Source: Treponema sp. | GTDB taxonomy: Bacteria; Spirochaetota; Spirochaetia; Treponematales; Breznakiellaceae | Direction of reading: 5' to 3' | Length of the DNA stretch: 6,258 nt | NCBI GenBank assembly: GCA_009780285.1 | Contig: WRAL01000094.1 | Coordinates: forward strand, 1-6,258 | Part shown: piece by piece, positions 1-4,952 of the stretch | How the letters are laid out: each line of letters starts with the position of its first letter | How positions within the stretch are numbered: the stretch's first letter is position 1 | Position numbers and translations under genes: made by a program | The notes under the pieces: model-generated | What the model was told of the DNA's origin: nothing | Seen by the model: only the letters and a program-made list of their open reading frames with translations | Database searches by the model: none

Positions 1-259
1 AAAAAATCCAGAACGCCGTCGTGATAGCGCTCAGTCCCTTGCCCGTCATAAAAAGCGGGCCGAAGACCCTGTAGCGCGGCAGGTCCACAAGCCAAAACAG
101 CGACATCAGAAAAAACAGCGCGCCCGGCGTAACGAGCGCCAAAAGCGGGAAAGCCTCCATCGCCCCGGGCTGAAGCCGCAGGGCGGCGCCGATGAGAAAG
201 CCCAGCCGCCCAAGCTCGTAAGCGCAGAGAACAGCCCCCAGGGGGCGAAACGTTACCAT
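1..259 (-). CDS. Unrecognised integral membrane protein, N-terminal part, runs off the left edge
   Basis: I read 86 codons from an ATG at 259 with no stop before the window edge; the protein begins MVTFRPLGAVLCAYELGRLG. It is hydrophobic and leucine/alanine/phenylalanine-rich. About three membrane segments can be guessed, near residues 8-27, 38-58 and from about 70 onward, with a polar loop containing DLPRYR between the last two. This pattern suggests a small polytopic inner-membrane protein. I do not recognise the family and assign no function. The start lies 31 bases after the stop of the Rex-like gene, on the same strand, so the two are probably co-transcribed. The ribosome binding site is weak, with only a GGG-containing stretch upstream. 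The frame stays open upstream into the previous gene, so the start is the likely one rather than a certain one. Confidence 0.6.
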   Translation of the reverse strand, partial: MVTFRPLGAVLCAYELGRLGFLIGAALRLQPGAMEAFPLLALVTPGALFFLMSLFWLVDLPRYRVFGPLFMTGKGLSAITTAFWIF

Positions 260-290
260 GAGCCCATAATACCGGGTTTTTGGCGGGTTT

Positions 291-701
291 TCAAGCCTCC
301 GCGCGCGCCGCGCCGTCCATCATTGCCGCGAGGCCGCGCAGATCCTCGAGGACCGAGACGTCGCGCGCGTGAACGCCCGGCGGCAGGCGCAAGGCTACCG
401 GCGCGAAGTTTAGAATGCCGCGCGCGCCGGCCGCCGCGCAAATCTCGGCGCATTCCTGCGCGGCCTCGGCCGGAACGCAAAGCATGGCGATCTGAATTCC
501 CATGCGGGCTATAACCTCCGGCATTTTATGCGCGGGAAAAAGCGGCGCCGAGGATGAAAGTATTTCCGCGCGAACCGGATCCGCGTCGAAGCCGGCTGCA
601 AGCTCGAATTCCCCAAGCCCGGCCTCGGCGGCGCGAAGCTGCGCGAGGCCAAGGGATCCCAGCCCTACTATGCAAATTTTTTTAGCGCGCCCGCCTTCCA
701 T
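291..701 (-). CDS. Rex-type NAD(H)-binding domain protein lacking the winged-helix DNA-binding domain
   Basis: The 136-residue product matches the C-terminal Rossmann half of the redox repressor Rex. Visible marks are the dinucleotide-binding loop GLGSLG (residues 13-18), an acidic residue after strand 2 in AAGFDADP (35-42), the Rex signature VPAEAAQ (76-82), GARGILNFAPVALRLP (92-107) and a C-terminal helix after DVSVLEDL. Rex proteins are usually about 210 residues, with roughly 80 N-terminal residues forming a winged helix that binds DNA. That part is absent, and only 84 bases separate this start from the upstream gene, so it cannot be nearby. The ATG at 701 is preferred over a TTG at 719 because GGGGGGAA sits a few bases before it. 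By family knowledge it should sense NADH/NAD+ and might dimerise. Without a DNA-binding domain it cannot act as a classical repressor. It may be a sensor, a partner of another protein, or a decaying copy. Confidence 0.85.
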   Translation of the reverse strand: MEGGRAKKICIVGLGSLGLAQLRAAEAGLGEFELAAGFDADPVRAEILSSSAPLFPAHKMPEVIARMGIQIAMLCVPAEAAQECAEICAAAGARGILNFAPVALRLPPGVHARDVSVLEDLRGLAAMMDGAARAEA

Positions 702-707
702 AACGCG

Positions 708-715
708 TTCCCCCC
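708..715 (-). promoter_or_regulatory. Ribosome binding site that decides the start of the Rex-like gene
   Basis: On the minus strand GGGGGGAA lies seven bases (ACGCGTT on the same strand, minus its last base) before the ATG at 701. The alternative TTG at 719 would have this purine run inside its own coding region and has no comparable site upstream. This supports the shorter 136-residue reading. Confidence 0.55.
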
Positions 716-743
716 ACAAAAAAGTATGGGAAAAGACTGGCGC

Positions 744-786
744 AAAAAAGCCGGCGCGTCAAGCGCTCTTCGCTTTTTCCCGCGCC
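744..786 (-). terminator. Probable intrinsic terminator after the Gfo/Idh/MocA gene
   Basis: Read on the minus strand, GGCGCG (786-781) pairs with CGCGCC (758-753). Inside it a second stem, AAGCG (775-771) with CGCTT (765-761), closes a five-base loop. Three bases (GGC) then lead into TTTTTT (749-744). The structure begins at the last base of the oxidoreductase stop codon. The two stems are separated by small unpaired stretches, so it is less compact than a textbook terminator. If active it would cut transcription before the Rex-like gene, but I could not find a convincing separate promoter for that gene. Confidence 0.45.
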
Positions 787-1778
787 TATTTCCAGGCCCC
801 TACCGAGCGCAGGTACTCGATGGCCCGCAGTCCGTCCTCGGCGCCGGATTCGGGGCGGCGACTTGGATCGCGCGCGCAGGCCGCAGCGTCGGCGATCATG
901 TTCGCGAAAAAACCGGTGGGGCCGGAAAAGGTTTCGCCCGATAATTTAAGCGATCGGAAATTTTCCGCGTAAGGGCTCGGCGCGCTTTCCCAAATCTCGA
1001 AAATTCCGTTGCCTATTTTCAGCTTTCCCTTTTCGCATGAAAATTCCATCTCGAAAACCAGGTGATCCCTTCCGGCGCCGACCTCGATTAGAGCCGGCGC
1101 GATAACCTCTCGCGAATCCTTTTGCGATAAATCCCCCTCAAGCCAGGCCGTTCCTTTGTTCCCCGCTATTTTCGCGCCGCCCCCGCGCCTGTGCCTTAAA
1201 ACGGAATCCGTCAAAAACATTAGCGCGTCCACAAGATGCGTGCCGTCGTGCCACAAAACATCCAAAAGCCTTTTGTCCCGGCCCATATACAGCGCGGCGC
1301 GCGCGAGGCAAAGCCGGCCCAAAGTTCCGCCGCGCAGAATTTCCCTGGCGCGCAGGTAGTCAAGCGAATAGCGCCTTTCATGGTTAGTCATGATGACGAT
1401 CTTTTTTCCAAGGCCGGCTATACGGCGCGCATTTGCAAGGCTGTCGGCAAGGGGCTTTTCGCAGACAACGACCGAAACGCCCATCCTCGCGGCAAGCTGA
1501 CAATAATAGTAGCGCGAATCAGGATGCGCGGCGATCGCGAGGATTTGCGGCCCGTGCCTTTCCAGCATTTCCTGCGCGCCTGCGTATGTGGGCGCGCCCC
1601 AGCGCCGCGCGAAAAGCCGCCGGCGCCCTTCGTCGGGATCGCAGCCGGCGACAAGCTCGCATTCCGGGCTGGCGGCGATCGCGCCGGCGTGCGTGCAGGG
1701 CTTTTCGCGCAGCGCGTCGTCCTCCAAAAGGCTCGCGATGCGCCCCAGCCCCACAATCGCCGCCTTTATTTTTTCCAT
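786..1778 (-). CDS. Gfo/Idh/MocA family NAD(P)-dependent oxidoreductase
   Basis: The 330-residue protein has the usual length and order for this family. An N-terminal Rossmann fold (residues 1-125) carries the loop GLGRIA (10-15) and the acidic CDPDE (46-50) after strand 2. The family signature CEKPL (106-110) supplies the conserved lysine. The C-terminal alpha/beta domain carries NHERRY (132-137) and the active-site stretch WHDGTHLVDAL (176-186), with an Asp, His and Asp in the expected spacing. Such enzymes oxidise or reduce sugars, inositols or related polyols, and the substrate cannot be read from the sequence. The ATG at 1778 lies nine bases after the stop of the second HAAS-DUF2807 gene, preceded by a modest GGCGGC. 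The gene is therefore probably the last member of the PadR-led operon, followed by a likely terminator. Whether it works with the beta-repeat proteins is unknown. Family assignment is firm; substrate is open. Confidence 0.93.
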   Translation of the reverse strand: MEKIKAAIVGLGRIASLLEDDALREKPCTHAGAIAASPECELVAGCDPDEGRRRLFARRWGAPTYAGAQEMLERHGPQILAIAAHPDSRYYYCQLAARMGVSVVVCEKPLADSLANARRIAGLGKKIVIMTNHERRYSLDYLRAREILRGGTLGRLCLARAALYMGRDKRLLDVLWHDGTHLVDALMFLTDSVLRHRRGGGAKIAGNKGTAWLEGDLSQKDSREVIAPALIEVGAGRDHLVFEMEFSCEKGKLKIGNGIFEIWESAPSPYAENFRSLKLSGETFSGPTGFFANMIADAAACARDPSRRPESGAEDGLRAIEYLRSVGAWK

Positions 1779-1787
1779 GCCGCCGGC

Positions 1788-2756
1788 CTACAGCCGCCTG
1801 ATCTTCCCCGAGCCTGCGCAGCGCGACTGCAGCCTCGGCGAGCCTTTGTAGCCTATGTCGCCGGAGCCGCTGATCGACGCGTCCAGCGTTTCCTCGGCCC
1901 AAACCTTCGCGTCGCCGGAGCCAAGTATGCTCACCGATGCCTCGCGCGAGCAAAGGCCGGTCGTGTCCACGTCGCCGGAGCCTTTTATCGCAATCTCCAG
2001 CGACGTGACGCTTCCCGCGCCCACTTCCACGTCTCCGGAGCCGGCGATCGAAACGTCAAGGCTCCCGGCATTAAGGCGGGCCACGTTTACCTCGCCGGAT
2101 CCGGCTATGGCGATTCCCATTGACTGCGCGTTAAGCGCGCCGATATCCACGTCGCCGGAGCCGGCCACGGAAACCTCCAAAGACTGCGCGCTGAAATCCC
2201 CGACTCGCGCCGCGCCGGATCCGGCGACTTTTATCTTGCGCAGATCCGGCAAATATACTTCCGCGCTTAGCTTGGTCGGGCGGAAAATAAGCGCCATCTT
2301 CGCGACGCCTATATGCAGAACGCCGCCGCGAGTCTCGACGACAACGCTGTCAATAAGATTGCTGTCGGCGGTAATGACGACCTTGAAATCCTCGCCGGGA
2401 TAAATGCGCGCGTCGCAGGCGCATTCCAGAGCGACGCCGTCAAAGCCCCGCGCGTCGCGCTCGCGGGAAACAAGGTCCCCGTTTCCCAGCGCGACGAAGC
2501 CCCAGGCGCCCTTGGGGCCGCGACGCTCGTCGCTCTTTTGATCGCGCTTTTTAGGCGCGAACTGCGCGGCCAGATCGGAAACGTCGCCAAGCTGGTCGCG
2601 CGCCTTTTCGAACGCCTCCGCCTCGCCCATGCCGCCTTTGACAAGGCTTTCGATCTTCGCGTCGATGTTCGCGCAGAGCTCTTCCTTAAATTCCGCAAGC
2701 GCCTGAGTTTCCTCGTAATCCCTAAAAAGGGAATCAACAAATTCTTTTACGTTCAT
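1788..2756 (-). CDS. HAAS-like helical domain fused to a DUF2807/DUF4097-type beta-repeat domain (long paralogue)
   Basis: The product has 322 residues. Residues 1-67 are an acidic helical module beginning MNVKEFVDSLFRDYEE, with EFKEEL, GMGEAEAFEKA and QLGDVSDLA; it resembles the HAAS (DUF1700-type) domain often encoded beside PadR genes. Residues 68-100 are a charged linker with no membrane segment. From FDGVALECACD (105-115) the protein resembles DUF2807 (head GIN) and DUF4097 domains, with PGEDFKVVITAD (120-131), AEVYLPDLRKIKV (165-177) and eight Gly-Ser-Gly turns at 179, 199, 219, 239, 259, 279, 297 and 315. These should stack as beta-helix rungs. There is no signal peptide, so the protein looks cytoplasmic, unlike most DUF2807 proteins. 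It carries Cys112-Ala-Cys114. The ATG overlaps the stop of the preceding paralogue (ATGA), and AGGAGG lies upstream, so translation is probably coupled. Function is unknown. Confidence 0.9.
   Translation of the reverse strand: MNVKEFVDSLFRDYEETQALAEFKEELCANIDAKIESLVKGGMGEAEAFEKARDQLGDVSDLAAQFAPKKRDQKSDERRGPKGAWGFVALGNGDLVSRERDARGFDGVALECACDARIYPGEDFKVVITADSNLIDSVVVETRGGVLHIGVAKMALIFRPTKLSAEVYLPDLRKIKVAGSGAARVGDFSAQSLEVSVAGSGDVDIGALNAQSMGIAIAGSGEVNVARLNAGSLDVSIAGSGDVEVGAGSVTSLEIAIKGSGDVDTTGLCSREASVSILGSGDAKVWAEETLDASISGSGDIGYKGSPRLQSRCAGSGKIRRL
1806..2222 (-). repeat. In-frame 60-base repeats coding for Gly-Ser-Gly rungs
   Basis: The plus strand shows CCGGAG or CCGGAT at 1861, 1915, 1975, 2035, 2095, 2155 and 2215. 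The five intervals from 1915 to 2215 are exactly 60 bases, and the first is 54. Each hit codes for a Gly-Ser-Gly turn on the minus strand, and most are preceded by a shared CGTCGC-type stretch. The repeats are degenerate outside the turn, so they are protein rungs that still keep enough DNA identity for slippage or unequal recombination. Confidence 0.9.
2581..2609 (-). repeat. 29-base exact direct repeat, copy in the long paralogue
   Basis: This stretch is identical to 3384-3412 in the other paralogue. Both code for the conserved helix around KARDQLGD of the N-terminal domain. Flanking bases are also similar. The two copies lie 803 bases apart in the same orientation, so they record a tandem gene duplication or gene conversion between the two genes. 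Confidence 0.85.
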
Positions 2757-3559
2757 TTATCGCAGTCCTCCTCGTCCTGCCAAACGACTTTTCCGGAACC
2801 GGAAATTCTTATATGGTTCGAAGGCTCCCCGCGCAGGTATACCTTGCCGCTGCCGGAAATCTTTCCCTTGATCGCCTTCGTCGCGTGGGCTTTGATCTTC
2901 CCCATGCCGGAAATAGCGACCTCGACGTTTTCCGCCTCGATTTTCCGCGCGTCGATGTCCCCCATGCCGGAAATCTTTACCGTCAAAAGCGGCACGCGCC
3001 CCGCGCCGAGATTGATCTTGCCCGATCCGCTGACGGAAATTTCCAGCGGCGCGGAAATCCCGTCGCTTACGCTAACGTTTCCCATGCCCTTCACTTCCAG
3101 GCCGCGCAGTTCCGGCATGTACACGTCGACGACGGTTTTCTTGGACGAGCCCACGTAAACAAAGTAAAACCTTTTGTCCTGCCTCGAATAAATGCGCAAA
3201 GCGTCCCCGCGAATTTCCGTCATAACCAGTTCCTCGCTTCCGGGCGTTATCACGGCCCTGTGGCGCGCCCTGCCAAGATGAACGTTCACCTTGCAGGCGC
3301 ACTCAATCGAAATGGCGCTGAACTTGTTCGTGAAAAAAGTTCCCGTCTGCTTTACCAGCGCGAAATCCTCGGCCAGATCCAGCACGTCGCCAAGCTGGTC
3401 GCGCGCCTTTTCCCATGCCTCGTCCTCGCTCATGCCCTGCGCGACAAGGCTTTCGATCTTGGCGCCAAGGTTCGCGCGTATCTCTTCCTTGAACTCGGCA
3501 AGGGCCGCGCTTTCCTCGTATCCCTCGAAAAGGGAATCGACGAATTTCCTTGTCTCCAT
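2753..3559 (-). CDS. HAAS-like helical domain fused to a DUF2807/DUF4097-type beta-repeat domain (short paralogue)
   Basis: The product has 268 residues from the ATG at 3559. This start is chosen because GGGAGG lies five bases upstream and the protein then begins METRKFVDSLFEGYEE, matching the start of the other paralogue; earlier in-frame codons would overlap the padR-like gene. Residues 1-67 are the same HAAS-like helical module (EFKEEI, GMSEDEAWEKARDQLGD). The linker is short, and the beta-repeat domain runs from FSAISIECACK (80-90) to the end. Gly-x-Gly turns fall at 158 (GMG), 178 (GSG), 198 (GMG), 218 (GMG), 236 (GSG) and 254 (GSG), giving steps of 20, 20, 20, 18 and 18. No signal peptide or membrane segment is visible, so it is probably cytoplasmic. 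Cys87-Ala-Cys89 sits where the long paralogue has its Cys pair. It starts one base after the padR-like stop and ends overlapping the next gene. Function is unknown. Confidence 0.9.
   Translation of the reverse strand: METRKFVDSLFEGYEESAALAEFKEEIRANLGAKIESLVAQGMSEDEAWEKARDQLGDVLDLAEDFALVKQTGTFFTNKFSAISIECACKVNVHLGRARHRAVITPGSEELVMTEIRGDALRIYSRQDKRFYFVYVGSSKKTVVDVYMPELRGLEVKGMGNVSVSDGISAPLEISVSGSGKINLGAGRVPLLTVKISGMGDIDARKIEAENVEVAISGMGKIKAHATKAIKGKISGSGKVYLRGEPSNHIRISGSGKVVWQDEEDCDK
2767..2772 (-). promoter_or_regulatory. Strong ribosome binding site for the long HAAS-DUF2807 gene
   Basis: AGGAGG on the minus strand lies ten bases before the ATG at 2756, inside the last codons of the preceding gene. 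With the ATGA overlap it suggests that the second paralogue is made both by fresh initiation and by coupling to the first. Confidence 0.6.
2792..3088 (-). repeat. In-frame repeats coding for Gly-Ser/Met-Gly rungs in the short paralogue
   Basis: Six Gly-x-Gly turns are coded at 60, 60, 60, 54 and 54-base steps. The plus strand shows CCCATGCCGGAAA at 2901 and again at 2961, exactly 60 bases apart. Met replaces Ser in three turns, giving GMG. Confidence 0.85.
3384..3412 (-). repeat. 29-base exact direct repeat, copy in the short paralogue
   Basis: This is identical to 2581-2609 and codes for the same helix of the HAAS-like domain. Recombination between the copies would delete about 0.8 kb and leave one in-frame hybrid gene. 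Confidence 0.85.
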
Positions 3560-3560
3560 C

Positions 3561-3923
3561 TTAGCCTCCCTCGCCCGCGTCGAAGGCGAGCAGATCGTTG
3601 ATGATTTTCTGCGTGAACTCCCAGTCGCGCATGTTTTTTTCAAAAGCATCCCGGCCCTTGTCGGTGATCCGGTAATACTTGCGCCTCGCGCCCTGGGTCT
3701 CGTCGCCCCAGTACGAAACGATGCAGCCCTCGGCCTCGAGCCTTTTGTAGCTTGAGTAAAGGGTCGTTTCCTTTAGCTCGTACTGATCGCCTGTTCCCGC
3801 GAGAATGCGATTGTAAATCTCGAAGCCGTAGGCGTCGCCGCGCATTAAAATGCGCAGCACCACCGTGTCCGTGTGGCCTCGAAGCAGATCCGCCGATAAA
3901 ACGGCGCTTCCTTTCGTTTCCAG
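3561..3923 (-). CDS. PadR-family winged-helix transcriptional regulator, apparent CTG start
   Basis: The 120-residue reading has typical PadR length and layout. LSADLLRGHTDTVVLRIL (residues 9-26) is the standard first helix, followed by GDAYGFEIY (29-37), the recognition region KETTLYSSYKRLEAEGCI and the wing WGDETQGARRKYYRITDKG. The C-terminal part is a short helix for dimerisation. Between the upstream stop at 3990 and residue 20 there is no in-frame ATG, GTG or TTG. The first usual start, GTG at 3863, would remove the conserved LLRGHTD helix. A CTG at 3923 has GGAGG six bases upstream, giving (M)ETKGSAVLSADLLRGHTD, so I place the start there. Such proteins usually repress their own operon. 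It sits between the lipoprotein gene (66-base gap) and the two HAAS-DUF2807 genes (1-base gap), which are its likely targets. The ligand is unknown. Confidence 0.9.
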   Translation of the reverse strand: METKGSAVLSADLLRGHTDTVVLRILMRGDAYGFEIYNRILAGTGDQYELKETTLYSSYKRLEAEGCIVSYWGDETQGARRKYYRITDKGRDAFEKNMRDWEFTQKIINDLLAFDAGEGG

Positions 3924-3927
3924 TTTT

Positions 3928-3935
3928 CTCCTCCC
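3928..3935 (-). promoter_or_regulatory. Ribosome binding site that supports the CTG start of the PadR gene
   Basis: GGGAGGAG on the minus strand, with its GGAGG core six bases before CTG at 3923, is one of the best Shine-Dalgarno matches in the window. No ATG, GTG or TTG lies at a usable distance in the PadR frame, so the site points to initiation at CTG. Confidence 0.6.
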
Positions 3936-3956
3936 TCGCCCGTCGTCCCGACGAGG
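3934..3956 (-). other. Small hairpin just upstream of the PadR ribosome binding site
   Basis: CCTCG (3934-3938) pairs with CGAGG (3952-3956). An alternative inner pairing is CGTCG (3941-3945) with CGACG (3949-3953) around a three-base loop. The outer stem would take up the edge of the GGGAGGAG site, so it could dampen translation of the regulator. There is no T-run, so it is not a terminator. Functional meaning is a guess. Confidence 0.3.
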
Positions 3957-3989
3957 CGAATCTTCCTTGATTCTCGGCGCCTCGCGGTC

Positions 3990-4637
3990 CTACCCGCGCG
4001 TAACCTTTCCCGGGCCGGAGGCGACGACCCTGTTCGACGCGCCGCCGAAAAGAACCACGTCCCCTATGCCGGAAACATTGCCGTAAAGCTCGCCCGTGGC
4101 GAACACCCGCGCGCCGCCCGCGCCGGAAAGCGCCACCTCGACCTCTTGCGCCTCGAAGCTGCCCGCGCAGACGTTTCCGGCGCCGGAAACCGAGACGCTC
4201 AGGTAAGGCGCGCTTCCCGGCCCCACCGTAAGGTTCCCCGTCCCGCGCAGCTCGACGGCGCGCAGGGCCGGAAGGTAGACGTCCACGGTCAGCTCGGTGG
4301 CGCGAAGGCTTAGGGGGCGCAGGTCCTCCGCCGCCTCGTAAATGACCAAAACGCCGTCGCGAACGGCGATCCCCACGAAGTCCTGAAGGTTCCCGTCCGC
4401 GGTAACCACGACCCTGAAGTCCTCCCCCGGATGGACGCGGACGTTTCCCACGCCGCCGTGCTCCACCGCGTCGAAGCCAAAGGCCGGCCTTTCCCTGCTT
4501 TCGACGGCGCCGTCGCCCTCCAGGTGGCGCGTCATCGACGCGGCGCAGCCGGTGGCAAGCGCCATCGCAAATGCCGTCGCGACAATGGCCCCAAAAACCG
4601 TCCGGCGTCCAAGCCGGAATTTTCCCGTTTTTTTCAT
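3990..4637 (-). CDS. DUF2807 (head GIN)-type beta-repeat lipoprotein
   Basis: The product has 215 residues. It starts MKKTGKFRLGRR, followed by a hydrophobic stretch (residues 14-29) and LATGC with Cys31, a plausible lipid-attachment site. The -3 residue is Ala rather than Leu, a relaxed lipobox. The mature part has FGFDAVEHGGVGNVRVHPG (53-71), EDFRVVVTADGN (72-83) and VDVYLPALRAVEL (119-131). Gly-x-Gly turns follow at 132, 152, 172, 190 and 208, with the same 20, 20, 18, 18 spacing as the two downstream paralogues. It should be an exported, membrane-anchored beta-helix protein. It lacks the HAAS-like domain and the Cys-x-Cys pair. AGGAG lies six bases before the ATG at 4637, and a good promoter lies upstream, making it the first gene of the operon. 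DUF2807 proteins are annotated as putative adhesins, but this is not established; its function is unknown. Confidence 0.92.
   Translation of the reverse strand: MKKTGKFRLGRRTVFGAIVATAFAMALATGCAASMTRHLEGDGAVESRERPAFGFDAVEHGGVGNVRVHPGEDFRVVVTADGNLQDFVGIAVRDGVLVIYEAAEDLRPLSLRATELTVDVYLPALRAVELRGTGNLTVGPGSAPYLSVSVSGAGNVCAGSFEAQEVEVALSGAGGARVFATGELYGNVSGIGDVVLFGGASNRVVASGPGKVTRG
4008..4244 (-). repeat. In-frame Gly-x-Gly rung repeats of the lipoprotein
   Basis: Five turns (GTG, GAG, GAG, GIG, GPG) are coded at 60, 60, 54 and 54-base steps. The central residue varies more than in the two HAAS-linked paralogues, suggesting that this copy has diverged longest or is under different constraint. Confidence 0.75.
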
Positions 4638-4722
4638 ACGATACTCCTATTTTCCCTTCCGTTTTTTACGACTTGCCAACCGTTATTCCTCGTTGTCCGT
4701 TATATTTGGCATGTCATACTAA

Positions 4723-4751
4723 ATCTTATCATGAAGTACTATGTCTGTCAA
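4723..4751 (-). promoter_or_regulatory. Sigma70-type promoter for the lipoprotein-PadR operon
   Basis: On the minus strand, TTGACA (4751-4746) matches the -35 consensus exactly. It is followed by a 17-base spacer and TAAGAT (4728-4723), which matches four of six -10 positions. Transcription would begin near 4716 and leave a leader of about 79 bases. The spacer contains AGTACT (4740-4735), and a split dyad CATAGTA / TAGTATG spans 4743-4715 across the -10. This dyad is a candidate site for the PadR protein encoded downstream, but it is not a strict match to the ATGT-N8-ACAT form known for some PadR members. Confidence 0.65.
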
Positions 4752-4754
4752 GTG

Positions 4755-4785
4755 TTTTTCGCGAAAAATCGATCTTTTTTTTCGC
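4755..4785 (-). promoter_or_regulatory. A/T-tract region with a perfect palindrome just upstream of the -35 box
   Basis: TTTTTCGCGAAAAA (4755-4768) is a perfect 14-base palindrome ending four bases from the -35 box. Its right arm GCGAAAAA also pairs with TTTTTCGC at 4778-4785, with ATCGAT between. The position, about -39 to -69, suits an UP element or an operator. No known factor is assigned. Confidence 0.4.
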
Positions 4786-4893
4786 TAGTGTTCTGGAATA
4801 ATCAAATGACGGTATGCAGGTTGAGGTAATTCCTTGCCCAGCAAGGAATTACCGAACGTTGCGATTTTGCAAACCGAATATTCCGGAACACTA
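4786..4893. mobile_element. Candidate 108-base MITE-like palindromic element flanked by TA
   Basis: The left end TA-GTGTTCTGGAATA (4786-4800) and the right end TATTCCGGAACAC-TA (4879-4893) are inverted repeats with one mismatch. A 13-base perfect inverted repeat, GGTAATTCCTTGC / GCAAGGAATTACC (4825-4837 and 4841-4853), lies at the exact middle; both pairs share a centre near 4839. Arms between them pair only patchily. It codes for nothing. Terminal inverted repeats, TA at both borders and small size fit a non-autonomous element of the IS630/Tc1-mariner kind. A large regulatory or terminating hairpin is the main alternative, but no T-run follows it on either strand as a normal terminator needs. 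Confidence 0.5.
4825..4853. repeat. Perfect 13-base inverted repeat with three-base loop
   Basis: The arms at 4825-4837 and 4841-4853 are exactly complementary and separated by CCA. This is the strongest hairpin in the window and forms the core of the larger TA-bounded palindrome. Confidence 0.95.
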
Positions 4894-4952
4894 AGGCGCT
4901 TGGGGCTGGGACGAAGATATGATCGGAGGACGCTCAGGCCCCTGAAGCCGCG

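Larger units (their letters stand above)
4638..4952. other. 315-base non-coding region between the DUF368 gene and the lipoprotein operon
   Basis: No credible gene is present. From right to left it holds about 59 bases after the DUF368 stop with only a short TCAGG/CCTGA hairpin, then a 108-base concentric palindrome, then A/T tracts with a 14-base palindrome, then a sigma70-type promoter and a leader of about 79 bases with AGGAG before the lipoprotein start. Base composition is clearly more AT-rich than in the coding regions. Confidence 0.8.

Noticed and set aside
741..786. Promoter for the Rex-like gene using TTGACG at 762-757
   Set aside because: No acceptable -10 hexamer lies 16-18 bases downstream, and the TTGACG is part of the terminator-like structure.
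1236..2123. Long open frames on the plus strand, also at 2313-3158, 2813-3601 and 5127-6119
   Set aside because: They lie opposite genes with clear family signatures and read as arginine/alanine-rich or low-complexity proteins with no recognisable domain. High GC content keeps stops rare in the opposite strand.
1861..2220. A 60-base regular spacing that could suggest a CRISPR-like or satellite array
   Set aside because: The repeats are in frame, degenerate, and code for Gly-Ser-Gly rungs of a beta-repeat protein; there are no constant repeats with unique spacers.
2753..3649. Longer reading of the short HAAS-DUF2807 gene starting at 3649
   Set aside because: It would overlap about 90 bases of the PadR gene, adds a basic stretch unlike the paralogue, and lacks the good ribosome binding site found before the ATG at 3559.
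4711..4744. Strict PadR operator of the ATGT-N8-ACAT type
   Set aside because: ATGT and ACAT half-sites occur but not in the right order and spacing; only a weaker split dyad can be proposed.
4934..4945. TCAGG/CCTGA hairpin after the DUF368 stop as a terminator
   Set aside because: The stem is five bases with a two-base loop and no T-run follows it on the minus strand.
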